Shown one piece after another: positions 51,319 through 60,699 of a stretch of 64,000 bases of DNA (position 1 is its first letter; each line of letters starts with the position of its first letter). The notes beneath the pieces are model-generated. The model was not told the origin of the DNA. It did no database searches and worked only from the letters and a program-made list of their open reading frames with translations. The DNA comes from Phycicoccus sp. Root101 (GTDB lineage: Bacteria > Actinomycetota > Actinomycetes > Actinomycetales > Dermatophilaceae). The position numbers and the translations under genes are program-made. The DNA lies in the NCBI RefSeq assembly GCF_001426245.1, contig NZ_LMCM01000001.1:312625-376624 (forward strand), read 5' to 3'.

Positions 51319-52559
51319 GACGACGCCCCGGGATCGACGCCGAGGTGGGCCGCGACGGCCCGCGCCGCGCGACGACCGGACACCAGGGCCCCCTGGATCG
51401 ACGAGGTGTCGCGGTGGTCCCCCGCGACGAACCGTCCCCCACCCAGGGCCACCGGCCGGCGCACCACGAGGGGCGGCGGCACGCACGGCAGCGCAGCGCG
51501 GACATCGTGTCGTACCAACAGGTCCCATCGTTCGGCGGAGGTCGACCAGAGCCGCCCCAGCTCGCGCCGGACCAGGGCCACGTCGTCCGGTGCGGCCCCC
51601 AGCGTGGTCGCCTGGACGAGCCGCCGACCCGGTGGCGCGTAGGACGGCGCCGCGTCGGAGACGACGGCCGTGTTGACGATCGGACCCCTGGCGCCGTCGA
51701 CGCGCAACCAACGGCTGGTCGGCGCAGGGTCGGTCGTGGAGAACCACCAGGTGCGCAACGCGTTCGTGGGGGCGACCTCGACCACACCGAGGTCGGCCGC
51801 CGCCGCCACGTCGGTCGCGACGACAACGGCCCTCGCCGGGACCTCGCCGTCGCTCGTGCGGACGACCGTCCCGGCGCCGAGCGTGGCCCGGGTTCCCAGC
51901 CTGACCGGGCGCCGCAGCCGCGCCGCCAGCTGGGCGGGCAGCGCGCGCATCCCGTCCCCGGGGAGCCCGGGGGTCCCGAGCAGGAACGACCGCAGCAGCA
52001 GCCGCACGAAGGCCGCGGACGTCACACCCCGGTCGTCGCCGAGCACCCCCGCGAGGAACGGTTCGAGCACCTCGCGGCGCAGCGGCCCGTGCACCCCCGC
52101 CGAGTCAAGCGACGCCGCGAGCGAGGCGTCCGGACCGTCGAGGAGCCGGCGGACCGGTCCGAGCGACGGCGCCGCCCACCGGGCCAGGGCGGTGAGCTCG
52201 CGCGGTGTCAACAGGCCCGACGCGAGGGTCCTGGGCAGGGCCCCTGGTTCGCGGCGAGGGTCGGCCAGCAGGGCGGTCACGGTCCGACCGTCACCGCGAG
52301 GGTGCCGCACCTCGACCCCGGCGCCGAACGGCTGCAGGGCCAGGGCGTCCACGTCCACGAGCCGCCGCACGACCGGGTACGCCGGGTTGAGCAGCTGGAA
52401 CCCGACGTCGCACAGGTGACCGTCCACGACCTCGGTCCGGACCCGCCCACCGACCTCCTCGGCCGCTTCGAGCACGAGGACGTCGAGCCCTCGTCCTTCC
52501 AGCGAGGCCGCGCAGGCCAGCCCGGCCAGTCCCGCACCCACCACCACGACGTCATGCAT
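51315..52559 (-). CDS. FAD-dependent amine-oxidase-type oxidoreductase
   Basis: A 414-residue flavoprotein with an N-terminal Rossmann motif VVVGAGLAGLACAASL (5-20), an acidic end of strand two and the GG doublet in EEVGGRVRTE. The C-terminal FAD motif is GGRFVAGDHRDTSSIQGALVSG. It belongs to the amine oxidase/protoporphyrinogen oxidase/desaturase group; the substrate is unknown. It forms a coupled pair with the DUF2071 gene, an arrangement that may point to one pathway. Confidence 0.87.
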   Translation of the reverse strand: MHDVVVVGAGLAGLACAASLEGRGLDVLVLEAAEEVGGRVRTEVVDGHLCDVGFQLLNPAYPVVRRLVDVDALALQPFGAGVEVRHPRGDGRTVTALLADPRREPGALPRTLASGLLTPRELTALARWAAPSLGPVRRLLDGPDASLAASLDSAGVHGPLRREVLEPFLAGVLGDDRGVTSAAFVRLLLRSFLLGTPGLPGDGMRALPAQLAARLRRPVRLGTRATLGAGTVVRTSDGEVPARAVVVATDVAAAADLGVVEVAPTNALRTWWFSTTDPAPTSRWLRVDGARGPIVNTAVVSDAAPSYAPPGRRLVQATTLGAAPDDVALVRRELGRLWSTSAERWDLLVRHDVRAALPCVPPPLVVRRPVALGGGRFVAGDHRDTSSIQGALVSGRRAARAVAAHLGVDPGASS

Positions 52560-52628
52560 GGACTCACCGTGTCACGCGCGCGGCCGCGCTGCCCACGTGA
52601 GTGACGCACGCGTCATACGGTGGGGCCC

Positions 52629-53231
52629 ATGGCCGACCCGACCACGACTGCCACCACACCCACCGAGCTGCGCATCGACCGCCTCGTCCTGCGCCAGTGG
52701 CGCGCCGAGGACCGCGCACCGTTCGCCGCGCTCAACGACGACCCGGCCGTCATGGAGCACTTCCCCGAGCACCTCACGCGGGCGGCGAGCGACGCGATGG
52801 CGGACCGCATCGAAGCAGCCCTGACGCAGCACGGATGGGGCCTGTGGGCGACGGAGGTGGCGGAGACAGGGGAGTTCATCGGCTTCGTGGGGTTGTCGAT
52901 CCCGCGGTTCGAGGAGCACTTCACCCCGTGCGTCGAGATCGGCTGGCGCCTCGCGCGGTCGTCGTGGGGTCGTGGCTACGCCCCGGAGGGTGCGCGCGCG
53001 GCCCTCGCCCACGCGTTCGGCCCGCTGGGCCTGCGCGAGGTGGTCGCCATGACCATCCCCGCCAACGACCGCTCCCAGTCCGTCATGCGCAAGATCGGTA
53101 TGGCGCGGGACGAGTCCGCGGACTTCGACCACCCCCTGATCCCCGAGGGTGACCCGACCCGCCGACACGTCCTCTACCGGATCAGCCGGGACCAGTGGCT
53201 GGCCCAGCAGGCCGGTTCGGCTCAGAAGTAG
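52629..53231 (+). CDS. GNAT family N-acetyltransferase (RimJ/RimL type)
   Basis: A 200-residue acetyltransferase. LRIDRLVLRQWRAEDRAPFAALN is the standard opening. The acetyl-CoA pyrophosphate loop is in SSWGRGYAPEGARAAL, and VVAMTIPANDRSQSVMRKIGM closes the domain. Targets may be ribosomal-protein N-termini or small molecules. Divergent from the oxidoreductase; its 3' end overlaps the convergent FG-GAP gene by 10 bases. Confidence 0.9.
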   Translation: MADPTTTATTPTELRIDRLVLRQWRAEDRAPFAALNDDPAVMEHFPEHLTRAASDAMADRIEAALTQHGWGLWATEVAETGEFIGFVGLSIPRFEEHFTPCVEIGWRLARSSWGRGYAPEGARAALAHAFGPLGLREVVAMTIPANDRSQSVMRKIGMARDESADFDHPLIPEGDPTRRHVLYRISRDQWLAQQAGSAQK

Positions 53232-54358
53232 CGCCGCCACCCCGTCCCGACGAGCTTCGGCGAACGCACGTGGCCCCTGCCGTCGCCGGCGTAGACCCGC
53301 AGCGTCCCGTCGTTCGTGACGCCGAGGAGGTCGGCCCGACCGTCGCCGGTGAAGTCGCCCACCGGTCCCACCATGGCCAGACCGGCCCAGCCGGTGCCGA
53401 CCTTCGTTCGGGCACCGCGGAAGCCGCCTCTGCCGTTGCCGGGGTACAGCCACATGGCACCGGAACGGTCGACGGCCAGCACGTCCCGGGTGCGGTCGCC
53501 GTTGAAGTCAGCGGTGGCGAACATGCCCACGAAGCTCCCCCAGCCGGTCCCGATCCGGCGTCCGGCGGGGACCTTGCCGTGACCGTTCCCGGCATAGAGG
53601 TTGAGCTCGCCCTTCGCGTTGACGGCGAGGACGTCGGAGCGGCCGTCGCCCGAGAAGTCGCCGCCACCCGTGATGAAGCGCATGCCACCCCAGCCCTTCC
53701 CGACGAGGATGGGGTCGGTGAGGAAGCCCTGGTACCCGCCGAGGTAGAGGGTGAGCCGTCCACCGTTGTCGGTCAGGAGGTCGGGCCGCCCGTCGCCGTT
53801 CATGTCGCCAGCGGGGAGGACGCGGCTCGCCGGGACGACGTCCGCGACAGGGTGTCCCCCGCCCGAGATGCCGCCCCTGCCATTCCCCCAGTAGGCCCGG
53901 GTGTGCTCGATGGTCCGGTCGAAGGCGACGAGGTCGCCGTGGCCGTCCTTGCTGAGGTCACCCACCCCGATGACCGAGGCGGTCAGCAGCGGGGTGGTGG
54001 TGAACGTCGCTGCCGGGCCCGGTCCGGCAGCGCTCAGGGCTCGGACGGAGACCGTGTACGTCCTCCCTGCATCGAGCCCGTCGATGATCCCGGTGTAGAT
54101 GTTGACCCCGGTGAGCTCCTTCACGTGGTGACCCGGCTCGGCAACGATCTCGTACCCGGTGATCTCGCCGATGTCGGGCGAGGAGCCGAACGAGATCCTG
54201 GCACCGTGCGGCCACGGCCTGCTCGTGATCGACGGTGCCTGCGGCACGTGACCGGACGTGACGCCCGCCTCTGCAGGCGCGGCCACCATGACCCCGCCCA
54301 CCGTTGCCAGTGCGGCGACGAACGCGCCGACGTACCTGCCACTCCCGAGATGCACCAT
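53222..54358 (-). CDS. Secreted FG-GAP/VCBS repeat protein with fibronectin-III domain
   Basis: A 378-residue exported protein. A signal peptide (about 1-32, ending APAEA) is followed by a fibronectin type III domain (about 35-130; GYEIVAEPG, GRTYTVSVRALSAAG). Five or so FG-GAP/VCBS repeats follow, each with a calcium-binding loop such as DLSKDGHGD, DMNGDGRPD, DFSGDGRSD, DFNGDRTRD and DFTGDGRAD. This makes an integrin-like beta propeller. A surface adhesin or ligand-binding role is likely but unproved. The start is ATG at 54358. Confidence 0.88.
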   Translation of the reverse strand: MVHLGSGRYVGAFVAALATVGGVMVAAPAEAGVTSGHVPQAPSITSRPWPHGARISFGSSPDIGEITGYEIVAEPGHHVKELTGVNIYTGIIDGLDAGRTYTVSVRALSAAGPGPAATFTTTPLLTASVIGVGDLSKDGHGDLVAFDRTIEHTRAYWGNGRGGISGGGHPVADVVPASRVLPAGDMNGDGRPDLLTDNGGRLTLYLGGYQGFLTDPILVGKGWGGMRFITGGGDFSGDGRSDVLAVNAKGELNLYAGNGHGKVPAGRRIGTGWGSFVGMFATADFNGDRTRDVLAVDRSGAMWLYPGNGRGGFRGARTKVGTGWAGLAMVGPVGDFTGDGRADLLGVTNDGTLRVYAGDGRGHVRSPKLVGTGWRRYF

Positions 54359-54522
54359 GAGATCCCCACCGTCCTCTGTGTCGTCCGGGCGGATCGTAGA
54401 ACTCCAAGTGCACTCCCCGGCCCCGATCCGCCGGAACTGCGTGCACACGCAACACCACCGGGCTCGTCCGCCGGAGGGGGACGCTCGTACCCCACCCGGC
54501 CGCGCCGCATACGGTGGTGGGC

Positions 54523-56496
54523 ATGGCCAACCGCCTCGCGAACTCGACCTCCCCGTACCTCCTCCAGCACCAGGACAACCCCGTCGACTGGCAGGAGTGG
54601 GGTCCGGACGCCTTCGCCGAGGCCCGTCGCCGCGACGTGCCGGTCCTGCTCTCGGTCGGGTATGCCGCCTGCCACTGGTGCCACGTGATGGCCCACGAGT
54701 CGTTCGAGGACGAGGACGTGGCCCGGGTGGTCAACGCCGACTACGTCGCCATCAAGGTCGACCGTGAGGAACGCCCTGACATCGACGCCGTCTACATGTC
54801 CGCGACGACCGCCCTGACGGGCCAGGGTGGGTGGCCGATGACCTGCCTGCTCACCCCGGACGGGGACCCCTTCTTCGCCGGGACCTACTTCCCGAAGCCC
54901 CAGTTCCTCCAGCTCCTCGCCGGGGCGACGACCGCGTGGACCGACCAGCGTGCCAGGGTCCTCGAGAGCGGGAGTCACATCGCCGAGACCCTGCGCGGTC
55001 TCTCCGCCCCCACGAGGCCGCACGCCCTCGGTGCCGACGTCCTCGACGCCGCCGTCGACACCCTGCGGGGCCAGTTCGACCACGGCGCAGCGGGTTTCGG
55101 TGGTGCACCGAAGTTCCCGCCGTCGATGGTGCTGGAGTTCCTGCTGCGCAACCATGCCCGGACCGGCGACGACGACGCCCTCGCCATGGCCTCCCGCACC
55201 TGTCACGCGATGGCCCGCGGCGGGATGTACGACCAGCTCGGAGGCGGCTTCGCGCGCTACTCCGTGGACGCCCGGTGGGTGGTCCCCCACTTCGAGAAGA
55301 TGCTCTACGACAACGCCCAGCTGCTTCGGGTCTACACGCACCTGTTCCGAAGCACCGGTGACGCCCTCGCCCGCCGGGTCGTCGTGGAGACCGCGGAGTT
55401 CCTGCTGCGCGACCTCCGCACGGAGCAGGGCGGGTTCGCGTCGGCGCTGGACGCCGACACCGACGGGGTGGAGGGGCTGACGTACGCGTGGACCCCTGCC
55501 CAGCTCGTCGAGGTGCTGGGCGACGAGGACGGGACCCGGGCTGCGGCGCTGCTGTCCGTCACGGCCCGGGGCACGTTCGAGCACGGCTCGTCCACGGTGC
55601 AGCTGTTGACCGACCCCGACGACGCGTCCTGGTGGGCGGCAGCGCGCGCTCGCCTGCTCGAGGCGCGCGACCGGCGACCGCAGCCGGCTCGCGACGACAA
55701 GGTGGTCACGTCATGGAACGGCCTGGCCATCGCGGCCCTGGCCGACGCCGGTGCCCTGCTCGACGAACCGGCGATGCTGGCCGCGGCCGAGGTCTGCGCC
55801 GAGTTCGTCGTGGGAACCCACGTCGTGGACGGGCGACTGCGCCGAGCCTCCCGGGACGGCGTGGTCGGGGGCGCGGCCGGTGTCGCCGACGACTACGGCA
55901 ACCTCGCCGAGGGCCTGCTCGCGCTGCACCAGGCGACCGGGCGCGCCCGGTGGCTCGAGGTCGCCCGGACGTTGCTGCGGACGGCGACCGAACGTTTCAC
56001 CGCCGAGGACGGCGGCTTCCACGACACGGCCGACGACGCGGAGGCATTGTTCACCCGCCCGCGCAGCGCCGCCGACAACGCCGAGCCGTCAGGGCAGTCC
56101 GCCCTCGCGGGTGCCCTGCTGACCTGCTCCGCCCTCGTCGGTGACAGCGGGATGCGTGAACGTGCCGAGGCTGCGCTCGGGGCGTCCGGGCAGCTCGCGG
56201 CCCGCGACCCCCGCTTCGGCGGCTGGGCCCTCGCCGTCGCCGAGGCATCCCTGGCCGGACCGCTCCAGGTGGCCGTCGTCGGCAGCGGCCCGGACGCGGC
56301 GGCCCTGGCGGCGACGGTGCGCCGGTCCACGTCGCCCGGCCTCGTGACCGTCGCTGGTCAGCCAGACGCCGACGGGATACCGCTGCTTGCCGAGCGGCCC
56401 CTCGTCGGTGGCCGCGCGGCGGCCTACGTCTGTCGCGGGTTCGTCTGCGACGCGCCGGTGACGGACGTCGACGCCCTCACCGCAGCGCTGCGCTGA
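54523..56496 (+). CDS. Thioredoxin-domain protein, DUF255/YyaL family
   Basis: A 657-residue protein. The thioredoxin-like N-terminal domain has [13 protein letters not shown] with the CxxC pair Cys50/Cys53, followed by FAGTYFPK. The C-terminal two thirds is an alpha/alpha toroid-like region ([31 protein letters not shown]), as in YyaL/SPATA20 proteins. Function is not firmly known; a redox or N-acylglucosamine epimerase-like fold is proposed for the family. ATG at 54523 is preferred to a GTG three codons earlier. Confidence 0.92.
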   Translation: MANRLANSTSPYLLQHQDNPVDWQEWGPDAFAEARRRDVPVLLSVGYAACHWCHVMAHESFEDEDVARVVNADYVAIKVDREERPDIDAVYMSATTALTGQGGWPMTCLLTPDGDPFFAGTYFPKPQFLQLLAGATTAWTDQRARVLESGSHIAETLRGLSAPTRPHALGADVLDAAVDTLRGQFDHGAAGFGGAPKFPPSMVLEFLLRNHARTGDDDALAMASRTCHAMARGGMYDQLGGGFARYSVDARWVVPHFEKMLYDNAQLLRVYTHLFRSTGDALARRVVVETAEFLLRDLRTEQGGFASALDADTDGVEGLTYAWTPAQLVEVLGDEDGTRAAALLSVTARGTFEHGSSTVQLLTDPDDASWWAAARARLLEARDRRPQPARDDKVVTSWNGLAIAALADAGALLDEPAMLAAAEVCAEFVVGTHVVDGRLRRASRDGVVGGAAGVADDYGNLAEGLLALHQATGRARWLEVARTLLRTATERFTAEDGGFHDTADDAEALFTRPRSAADNAEPSGQSALAGALLTCSALVGDSGMRERAEAALGASGQLAARDPRFGGWALAVAEASLAGPLQVAVVGSGPDAAALAATVRRSTSPGLVTVAGQPDADGIPLLAERPLVGGRAAAYVCRGFVCDAPVTDVDALTAALR

Positions 56497-57103
56497 CCAC
56501 CGCCAGGAGCTGCGCCGCGTCCCAGCCCAGCTCGGCGCCGGGGCGCGCCGTGAGGTAGTCCGCGACGGCGTGCGCACCGAGGCCGTGGCTCTCCCGCAGG
56601 CCACGGGCGATCATCTCGACGTATGGCCGGGTGGGCGCGTTGCGTTGCAGCGAAACAGGATCCGGCGTGGTGAACGTCAGGACGGGGTGGCCGTCGAGCT
56701 CCCCGACGAGGTGCAGGGACTCGTAGCGGCCCGGACCCAGGTCGTGGCGTGCCTCGTCCAGCACGGTCGTGAGGTCGAGGTCCTCCCCCGGCTCGCGGTG
56801 CATCTCCTGCGCGGCGACGTCGGCGAACTGCTGCTCGGTCAGGAGGTACGCCCGGGCGAGCGCCGTCCCGGTCGCGGTCGCGTCGTAGAAGGCGATGCCT
56901 CCACCCCAGGTGGGCGACTTCCAGGCGAAGAACACCTCCCCGGGAAGGGTCATCGGACGGTCGTCCGCCGGGGCGGTCGTGTCGCGAGCGCCCGGGTAGG
57001 TCCGCGTCGCACCGGGTGGCCGACCCCCCTGCAGGTAGCAGAGGAACCGGTCGCGGGCGAGGTTGCTGCCGTAGCTCGCGTACCAGACCTGCACGCGGAC
57101 CAC
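56477..57103 (-). CDS. Gamma-glutamylcyclotransferase-like protein
   Basis: A 208-residue protein starting [19 protein letters not shown]. The YGSNL glycine-rich loop is the signature of the GGCT fold, which cyclises gamma-glutamyl compounds to 5-oxoproline. A catalytic glutamate, usually near residue 80-100, could be one of those in REPGEDLD but is not certain. It overlaps the end of the convergent YyaL gene by 20 bases. Proteins of this type are often mis-annotated as histone deacetylases. Confidence 0.7.
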   Translation of the reverse strand: MVRVQVWYASYGSNLARDRFLCYLQGGRPPGATRTYPGARDTTAPADDRPMTLPGEVFFAWKSPTWGGGIAFYDATATGTALARAYLLTEQQFADVAAQEMHREPGEDLDLTTVLDEARHDLGPGRYESLHLVGELDGHPVLTFTTPDPVSLQRNAPTRPYVEMIARGLRESHGLGAHAVADYLTARPGAELGWDAAQLLAVVSAALR

Positions 57104-57137
57104 TGTGCCAGAGGGGTCGCCGGACCACGCCCCGCGC

Positions 57138-57938
57138 TCAGAGGACGAACGTGCGGTACTGCGGGTCGTTCACGGCCAGCGCCTCGTGCCCCGCCACGGG
57201 GTCGACGAACAGGGCCGTGGCCCAGACGTCGGCCCACAGCAGGCTCGGGCCCCACACCGTCGCCGAACCCGTGCGCTCGACGGCTCCGCCCGAACGCGGG
57301 TCGGCGATGTGCGCCCCGCGGGCCGCCGTGCCCGAGGTGGCCAGTCCACCCGTGTCCAGGTCCAGGGTGGCGGCCACGGTGCCCGGCCGCGTAGGGTCCT
57401 CGATGCCGACGCGCCAGGTGGACGGCCTGGTGTCCCGGCCCGCGCCCGCGACCAGGTCGCCACCGGCGTTGAGGCAGAACGAGATGCCGGGCACGTTGGC
57501 CAGGTGCGCAGCCGCCTTCTCCACCGCCCACCCCTTGACGAGGCCGGTCGGGTCGTAGCCGCCGGCGCCCGGGTAGGACGCCGTGAACAGGCCCGCGGTC
57601 CGGCGCTGCGCCTCGGCACACAGGAGCGCGACCTCCTCGTGCCACGGGTGCGCCAGGGCACCGTCGAGCTCGCCACGACGTAGGCGCATCAGCTCGCTGT
57701 CGGCACGCCAGGTGCTGAACAGGGCGTCGACCTTCTGCAGGGTCGACCACACCTGGCCGACCGCCGCCTCGACCTCGGGCGTGTCGACCCTCCCCCGCAC
57801 GTGCGCCGACACCGGCAGCCCCATGACCTGGGTGACGAATGCCCGGCGAGGGAGCGCGGCGTCCGAGCCCGACCGTGTGGGCGGCTTCGAAGTCGGCCCG
57901 GTGGCGCCGCCGGGCCGCTCCAACGTCGGGGCGCTCAC
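57138..57938 (-). CDS. apbE: FAD:protein FMN transferase (ApbE)
   Basis: A 266-residue ApbE enzyme that transfers FMN from FAD to a threonine of a partner protein. Family blocks include FSTWRADSELMRL, GGYDPTGLVKGWAVEKAA, SFCLNAGGDLVAG and TSGTAARGAHIADPRSG, with metal-binding Asp/Thr near VWATALFVDP. Lipobox or signal is absent, so it acts in the cytoplasm or is exported with help. The GTG at 57938 overlaps the stop of the upstream FMN-binding gene by four bases, placing it in a coupled operon with its predicted substrate. Confidence 0.92.
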   Translation of the reverse strand: MSAPTLERPGGATGPTSKPPTRSGSDAALPRRAFVTQVMGLPVSAHVRGRVDTPEVEAAVGQVWSTLQKVDALFSTWRADSELMRLRRGELDGALAHPWHEEVALLCAEAQRRTAGLFTASYPGAGGYDPTGLVKGWAVEKAAAHLANVPGISFCLNAGGDLVAGAGRDTRPSTWRVGIEDPTRPGTVAATLDLDTGGLATSGTAARGAHIADPRSGGAVERTGSATVWGPSLLWADVWATALFVDPVAGHEALAVNDPQYRTFVL

Positions 57939-58507
57939 AGGTGGGCCTGGTCGATGGCCGACTGCAGCGACTGGATGTAGCCGTCGGAGGTGTAGGTCGC
58001 ACCGGACACCATGTCGATGGTCGAGCTCTGGGACGCGACGGCCTCCTGGTTGAGGATCGGCACGGCGTAGGAGTTGATCTCCTGGTCGCGGTGGTCGTTC
58101 CACGGGACCTGCAGCACGGCAGAGGCCGTGATCTTGCCGCCCTTCACGGTGATCTGGACCTGGACGTCGCCGTACCGCGTGCTGACCGCGTCGCCGGCGT
58201 ACGTCTTCGCGGCCGAGGACGACGAGCTGGACGACGAGCCGGTCGGCGAGGACGACGAGCTGGAGGAGCTCGGGGTCGAGGTGTCGCTCGGGGTGTCCGA
58301 CGCGGTGCCGGAGGACCCGGAGGAGGTCGAGTCGCCGCCGTCGGTCGAGGTCGTCGTCTCCGGGGTGGGGACGGCTGCCGGCGTGGCCGCCTGGGCGATG
58401 ACGGGGGCTCCCACCGTCGAGCCCTTGCTGGAGGTCGACGTGTGGTAGCTGAACAGCAGGACCAGCGTGGTGAGGGTGGACAGGCTCCACAGGGTGATGC
58501 GTCGCAC
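57935..58507 (-). CDS. Membrane-anchored FMN-binding domain protein, probable ApbE substrate
   Basis: A 190-residue protein with an N-terminal membrane anchor (about 5-22), a long Ser/Thr linker (about 45-95) with a near-pure Ser tract, and a C-terminal FMN-binding domain. The flavinylation motif is DMVSGATYTS, with Thr171 as the predicted FMN attachment site. It resembles extracytoplasmic flavin carriers. The GTG at 58507 follows GGAG. It lies between the ferric reductase and ApbE genes, so electrons probably pass from the reductase to this covalently bound flavin. Confidence 0.88.
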   Translation of the reverse strand: MRRITLWSLSTLTTLVLLFSYHTSTSSKGSTVGAPVIAQAATPAAVPTPETTTSTDGGDSTSSGSSGTASDTPSDTSTPSSSSSSSSPTGSSSSSSSSAAKTYAGDAVSTRYGDVQVQITVKGGKITASAVLQVPWNDHRDQEINSYAVPILNQEAVASQSSTIDMVSGATYTSDGYIQSLQSAIDQAHL

Positions 58508-58517
58508 TTCAGGTCTC

Positions 58518-59951
58518 CTAGTACTCGAACAGCTCGAGGTGGATGTGGTCGGACGGGACACCGCAGTCGAGGGCGGCATTGCGAGCCGCGTCCATCCACT
58601 TCGGTGCGCCGCAGAGGAAGATGTCGCGCTCCGCCACGTCCGGGACGAGCTGGCTCAGTGCCTGCGCGTCGCTGAGGTGGGCCGCGGAGGCCGGCAGCCA
58701 GGAGTCTCGACCCGGGACGCGAGCGCCCTCGACGGTGACGTACCGGGCACCCTTCTCGCGAGCCAGCTCGAACAGCTCGGCGGCGAAGACGAACTGGTCG
58801 CGGCTGTGGGCCCGGTGCACGACGACGACGTCGCCGGGGTCCTGCTCGAGACCCTCGAGCAGGGCGCGGATCGGGGTGATGCCGATCCCCGCGCCCATGA
58901 GCAGGACCTTGCGGCGGGTGCGCACCCCCGGGCGCAGGCGACCGTACGGACCCTCGATGAGCACCCGGGTGCCGGGCGCCATCGTGGCCAGGCGGGCGGT
59001 GCCGTCGCCGACCTCGGCCGCCGTGATCCTCAGGGACCGGCCGTCGGGGGCCGCGGACAGGGAGTAGGGGTGGGCGCGGCTCCAGCCCGGACCGTCGAGG
59101 AAGCGCCACTGGAGGAACTGCCCGGGCTCCACGTCGAGCTTCTCGACGCCGCGGCCGGTGACGACCACGGAGGTGACCCCCGGCCCCTCGTCGACGACCG
59201 AGTCGACCCGCAGCGGGGCCCGCAGCGAGCGCCAGGCGGGCACGCCGATCCGGTAGCCGAGCACGGCCGTCGCGCACACGGCATACAGGGTCCACCAGAA
59301 GACCGTCGAGGCGGTGGAGGCCAGGAACTCCCGCCCGGTCCACAGCTGGTGCGGCAGGGCGAGGCCCGCGCCGAGGTAGCCGTAGAGGTGGATGAGGTGC
59401 CACGACTCGTAGCGCAGCCGACGCCGGGACCTGCGCACCGAGGTCACGACGACCATGCACAGCGCGATGGCGCCGGCCGTGGCCAGGAGCATGCCCGGGT
59501 AGTGCAGCACCAGGTCGACGAGCGTCCCCCAGATCCCCGTGGGGGTCCCGGCGGCGTAGCCGAGGGTGATGAGCACGATGTGCGCCCACAGCAGGTTGAA
59601 CGACGTGAACCCGACCAGCCGGTGCGTCCTCGCGAGCTCGTCCTGGCCCCACGCCTGCTCGAACCACGGCACCCGTGCCATGAGGAAGACCTGCACCAGC
59701 AGCAGCGCCGAGGCGATGAGTCCGGTGAGCCGGCCGGTGCTGGTGAGGGCCCCCGCGACCGAACCGAGGTCCTGGATGCCGCCGTGGGCGACCCAGAGCG
59801 CGGTCACCCACAGCAGCACGAGCCAGAAGGCGGCCGCCGAGGCGTCGCGCCACCAGCGCGGGACGGTCCGGACCGCACGGCTCCGGTATGCCGCCGGGGC
59901 GGCCGGGGAGGGGGCGGGCGCCATGGGGGCCGGCACGTCGATCGTGGTCAC
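58518..59951 (-). CDS. Ferric-reductase-like transmembrane flavocytochrome/oxidoreductase
   Basis: A 477-residue protein. About six membrane helices in the first 240 residues carry candidate haem histidines (NLLWAHIV, YESWHLIHLYGYLG). A C-terminal ferredoxin-NADP-reductase-like module follows, with FAD motif HPYSLSAAP and NAD(P) motif LLMGAGIGITPIRALLEGL, and a final FLCGAP. It moves electrons from NAD(P)H across the membrane. First gene of the operon with the FMN-binding and ApbE genes, 10 bases upstream of the former. Confidence 0.9.
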   Translation of the reverse strand: MTTIDVPAPMAPAPSPAAPAAYRSRAVRTVPRWWRDASAAAFWLVLLWVTALWVAHGGIQDLGSVAGALTSTGRLTGLIASALLLVQVFLMARVPWFEQAWGQDELARTHRLVGFTSFNLLWAHIVLITLGYAAGTPTGIWGTLVDLVLHYPGMLLATAGAIALCMVVVTSVRRSRRRLRYESWHLIHLYGYLGAGLALPHQLWTGREFLASTASTVFWWTLYAVCATAVLGYRIGVPAWRSLRAPLRVDSVVDEGPGVTSVVVTGRGVEKLDVEPGQFLQWRFLDGPGWSRAHPYSLSAAPDGRSLRITAAEVGDGTARLATMAPGTRVLIEGPYGRLRPGVRTRRKVLLMGAGIGITPIRALLEGLEQDPGDVVVVHRAHSRDQFVFAAELFELAREKGARYVTVEGARVPGRDSWLPASAAHLSDAQALSQLVPDVAERDIFLCGAPKWMDAARNAALDCGVPSDHIHLELFEY

Positions 59952-60071
59952 AGGAGAACTGTGCGGCCGAAGTCTAGGAGTTTGCTGTGGACAGCCCGTG
60001 ACGTCGGTTTGGCTTTCCCGACCTGCCCGAAAGGTCTTGTCTGGACGGGGTTGGAGTGGTTGCGTGGCGGG

Positions 60072-60599
60072 ATGGACACCTCACGAGACGACCTCTCGAC
60101 CCTGGACCGTGGCCTCACCCAGCTCGGCACCCTCGTGGAGTCGGTGCAACCTGCCGACCTCGACCGGCCGACGCCCTGCTCCGACTGGACCGTGCGCGAG
60201 CTGCTCGGCCACGTCGTCCAGGGACCGGCCAACTTCGCGACCTCGGTGCGCGGCGGCAAGCCGGACTGGTCCGCCGGGAGCGAGCTGCCCGAGGACTGGG
60301 CCGACACCTTCCGCACGCACGCCGACGACCTCCGCGCCGCCTGGGACGAGAACCCCGACGCCCAGGGTGGAGCGGGATTCCAGACCGCCGAGCTGGCCGT
60401 GCACGCCTGGGACCTGGCGACCGCCCTGGGCAAGGACAGCGGCGAGCTCGACGCCGGGGTGGCCGAGGCCGGGTACGCGACGATGTCGCAGGCTCTCACG
60501 CCAGAAGCCCGGGGCCAGGCCTTCCGGCCCGAGCAGGACGCCCCGGAGGACGCCGGCCCGTACGAGCGCCTGGCCGCGTTCGCCGGCCGCTCCGTCTGA
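60072..60599 (+). CDS. TIGR03086/maleylpyruvate-isomerase-fold metal-binding protein
   Basis: A 175-residue DinB-like/mycothiol-dependent-isomerase-fold protein. TPCSDWTVRELLGHVVQG near residues 35-52 and LAVHAWDLATALG near 117-129 are the family's motifs; histidines in LLGHV and AVHAWD likely bind a divalent metal, as in mycothiol-dependent enzymes of Actinobacteria. Substrate unknown. The ATG at 60072 is chosen because the long frame upstream lies opposite the ferric reductase gene. Confidence 0.85.
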   Translation: MDTSRDDLSTLDRGLTQLGTLVESVQPADLDRPTPCSDWTVRELLGHVVQGPANFATSVRGGKPDWSAGSELPEDWADTFRTHADDLRAAWDENPDAQGGAGFQTAELAVHAWDLATALGKDSGELDAGVAEAGYATMSQALTPEARGQAFRPEQDAPEDAGPYERLAAFAGRSV

Positions 60600-60610
60600 T
60601 CCCGCAGTCC

Positions 60611-60650
60611 TTGAGTGGTCCGACGGGGCCTGGCCCGCCGGACCACTCAA
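60611..60650. terminator. Bidirectional terminator
   Basis: TTGAGTGGTCCG-A-CGGG pairs with CCCG-C-CGGACCACTCAA (one mismatch), between the convergent TIGR03086 and kinase genes. Confidence 0.75.
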
Positions 60651-60699
60651 CGACCGGAGCGCGCGACGGGAGGGCGCGGACGGGGCGGGGCGGGTCGGG

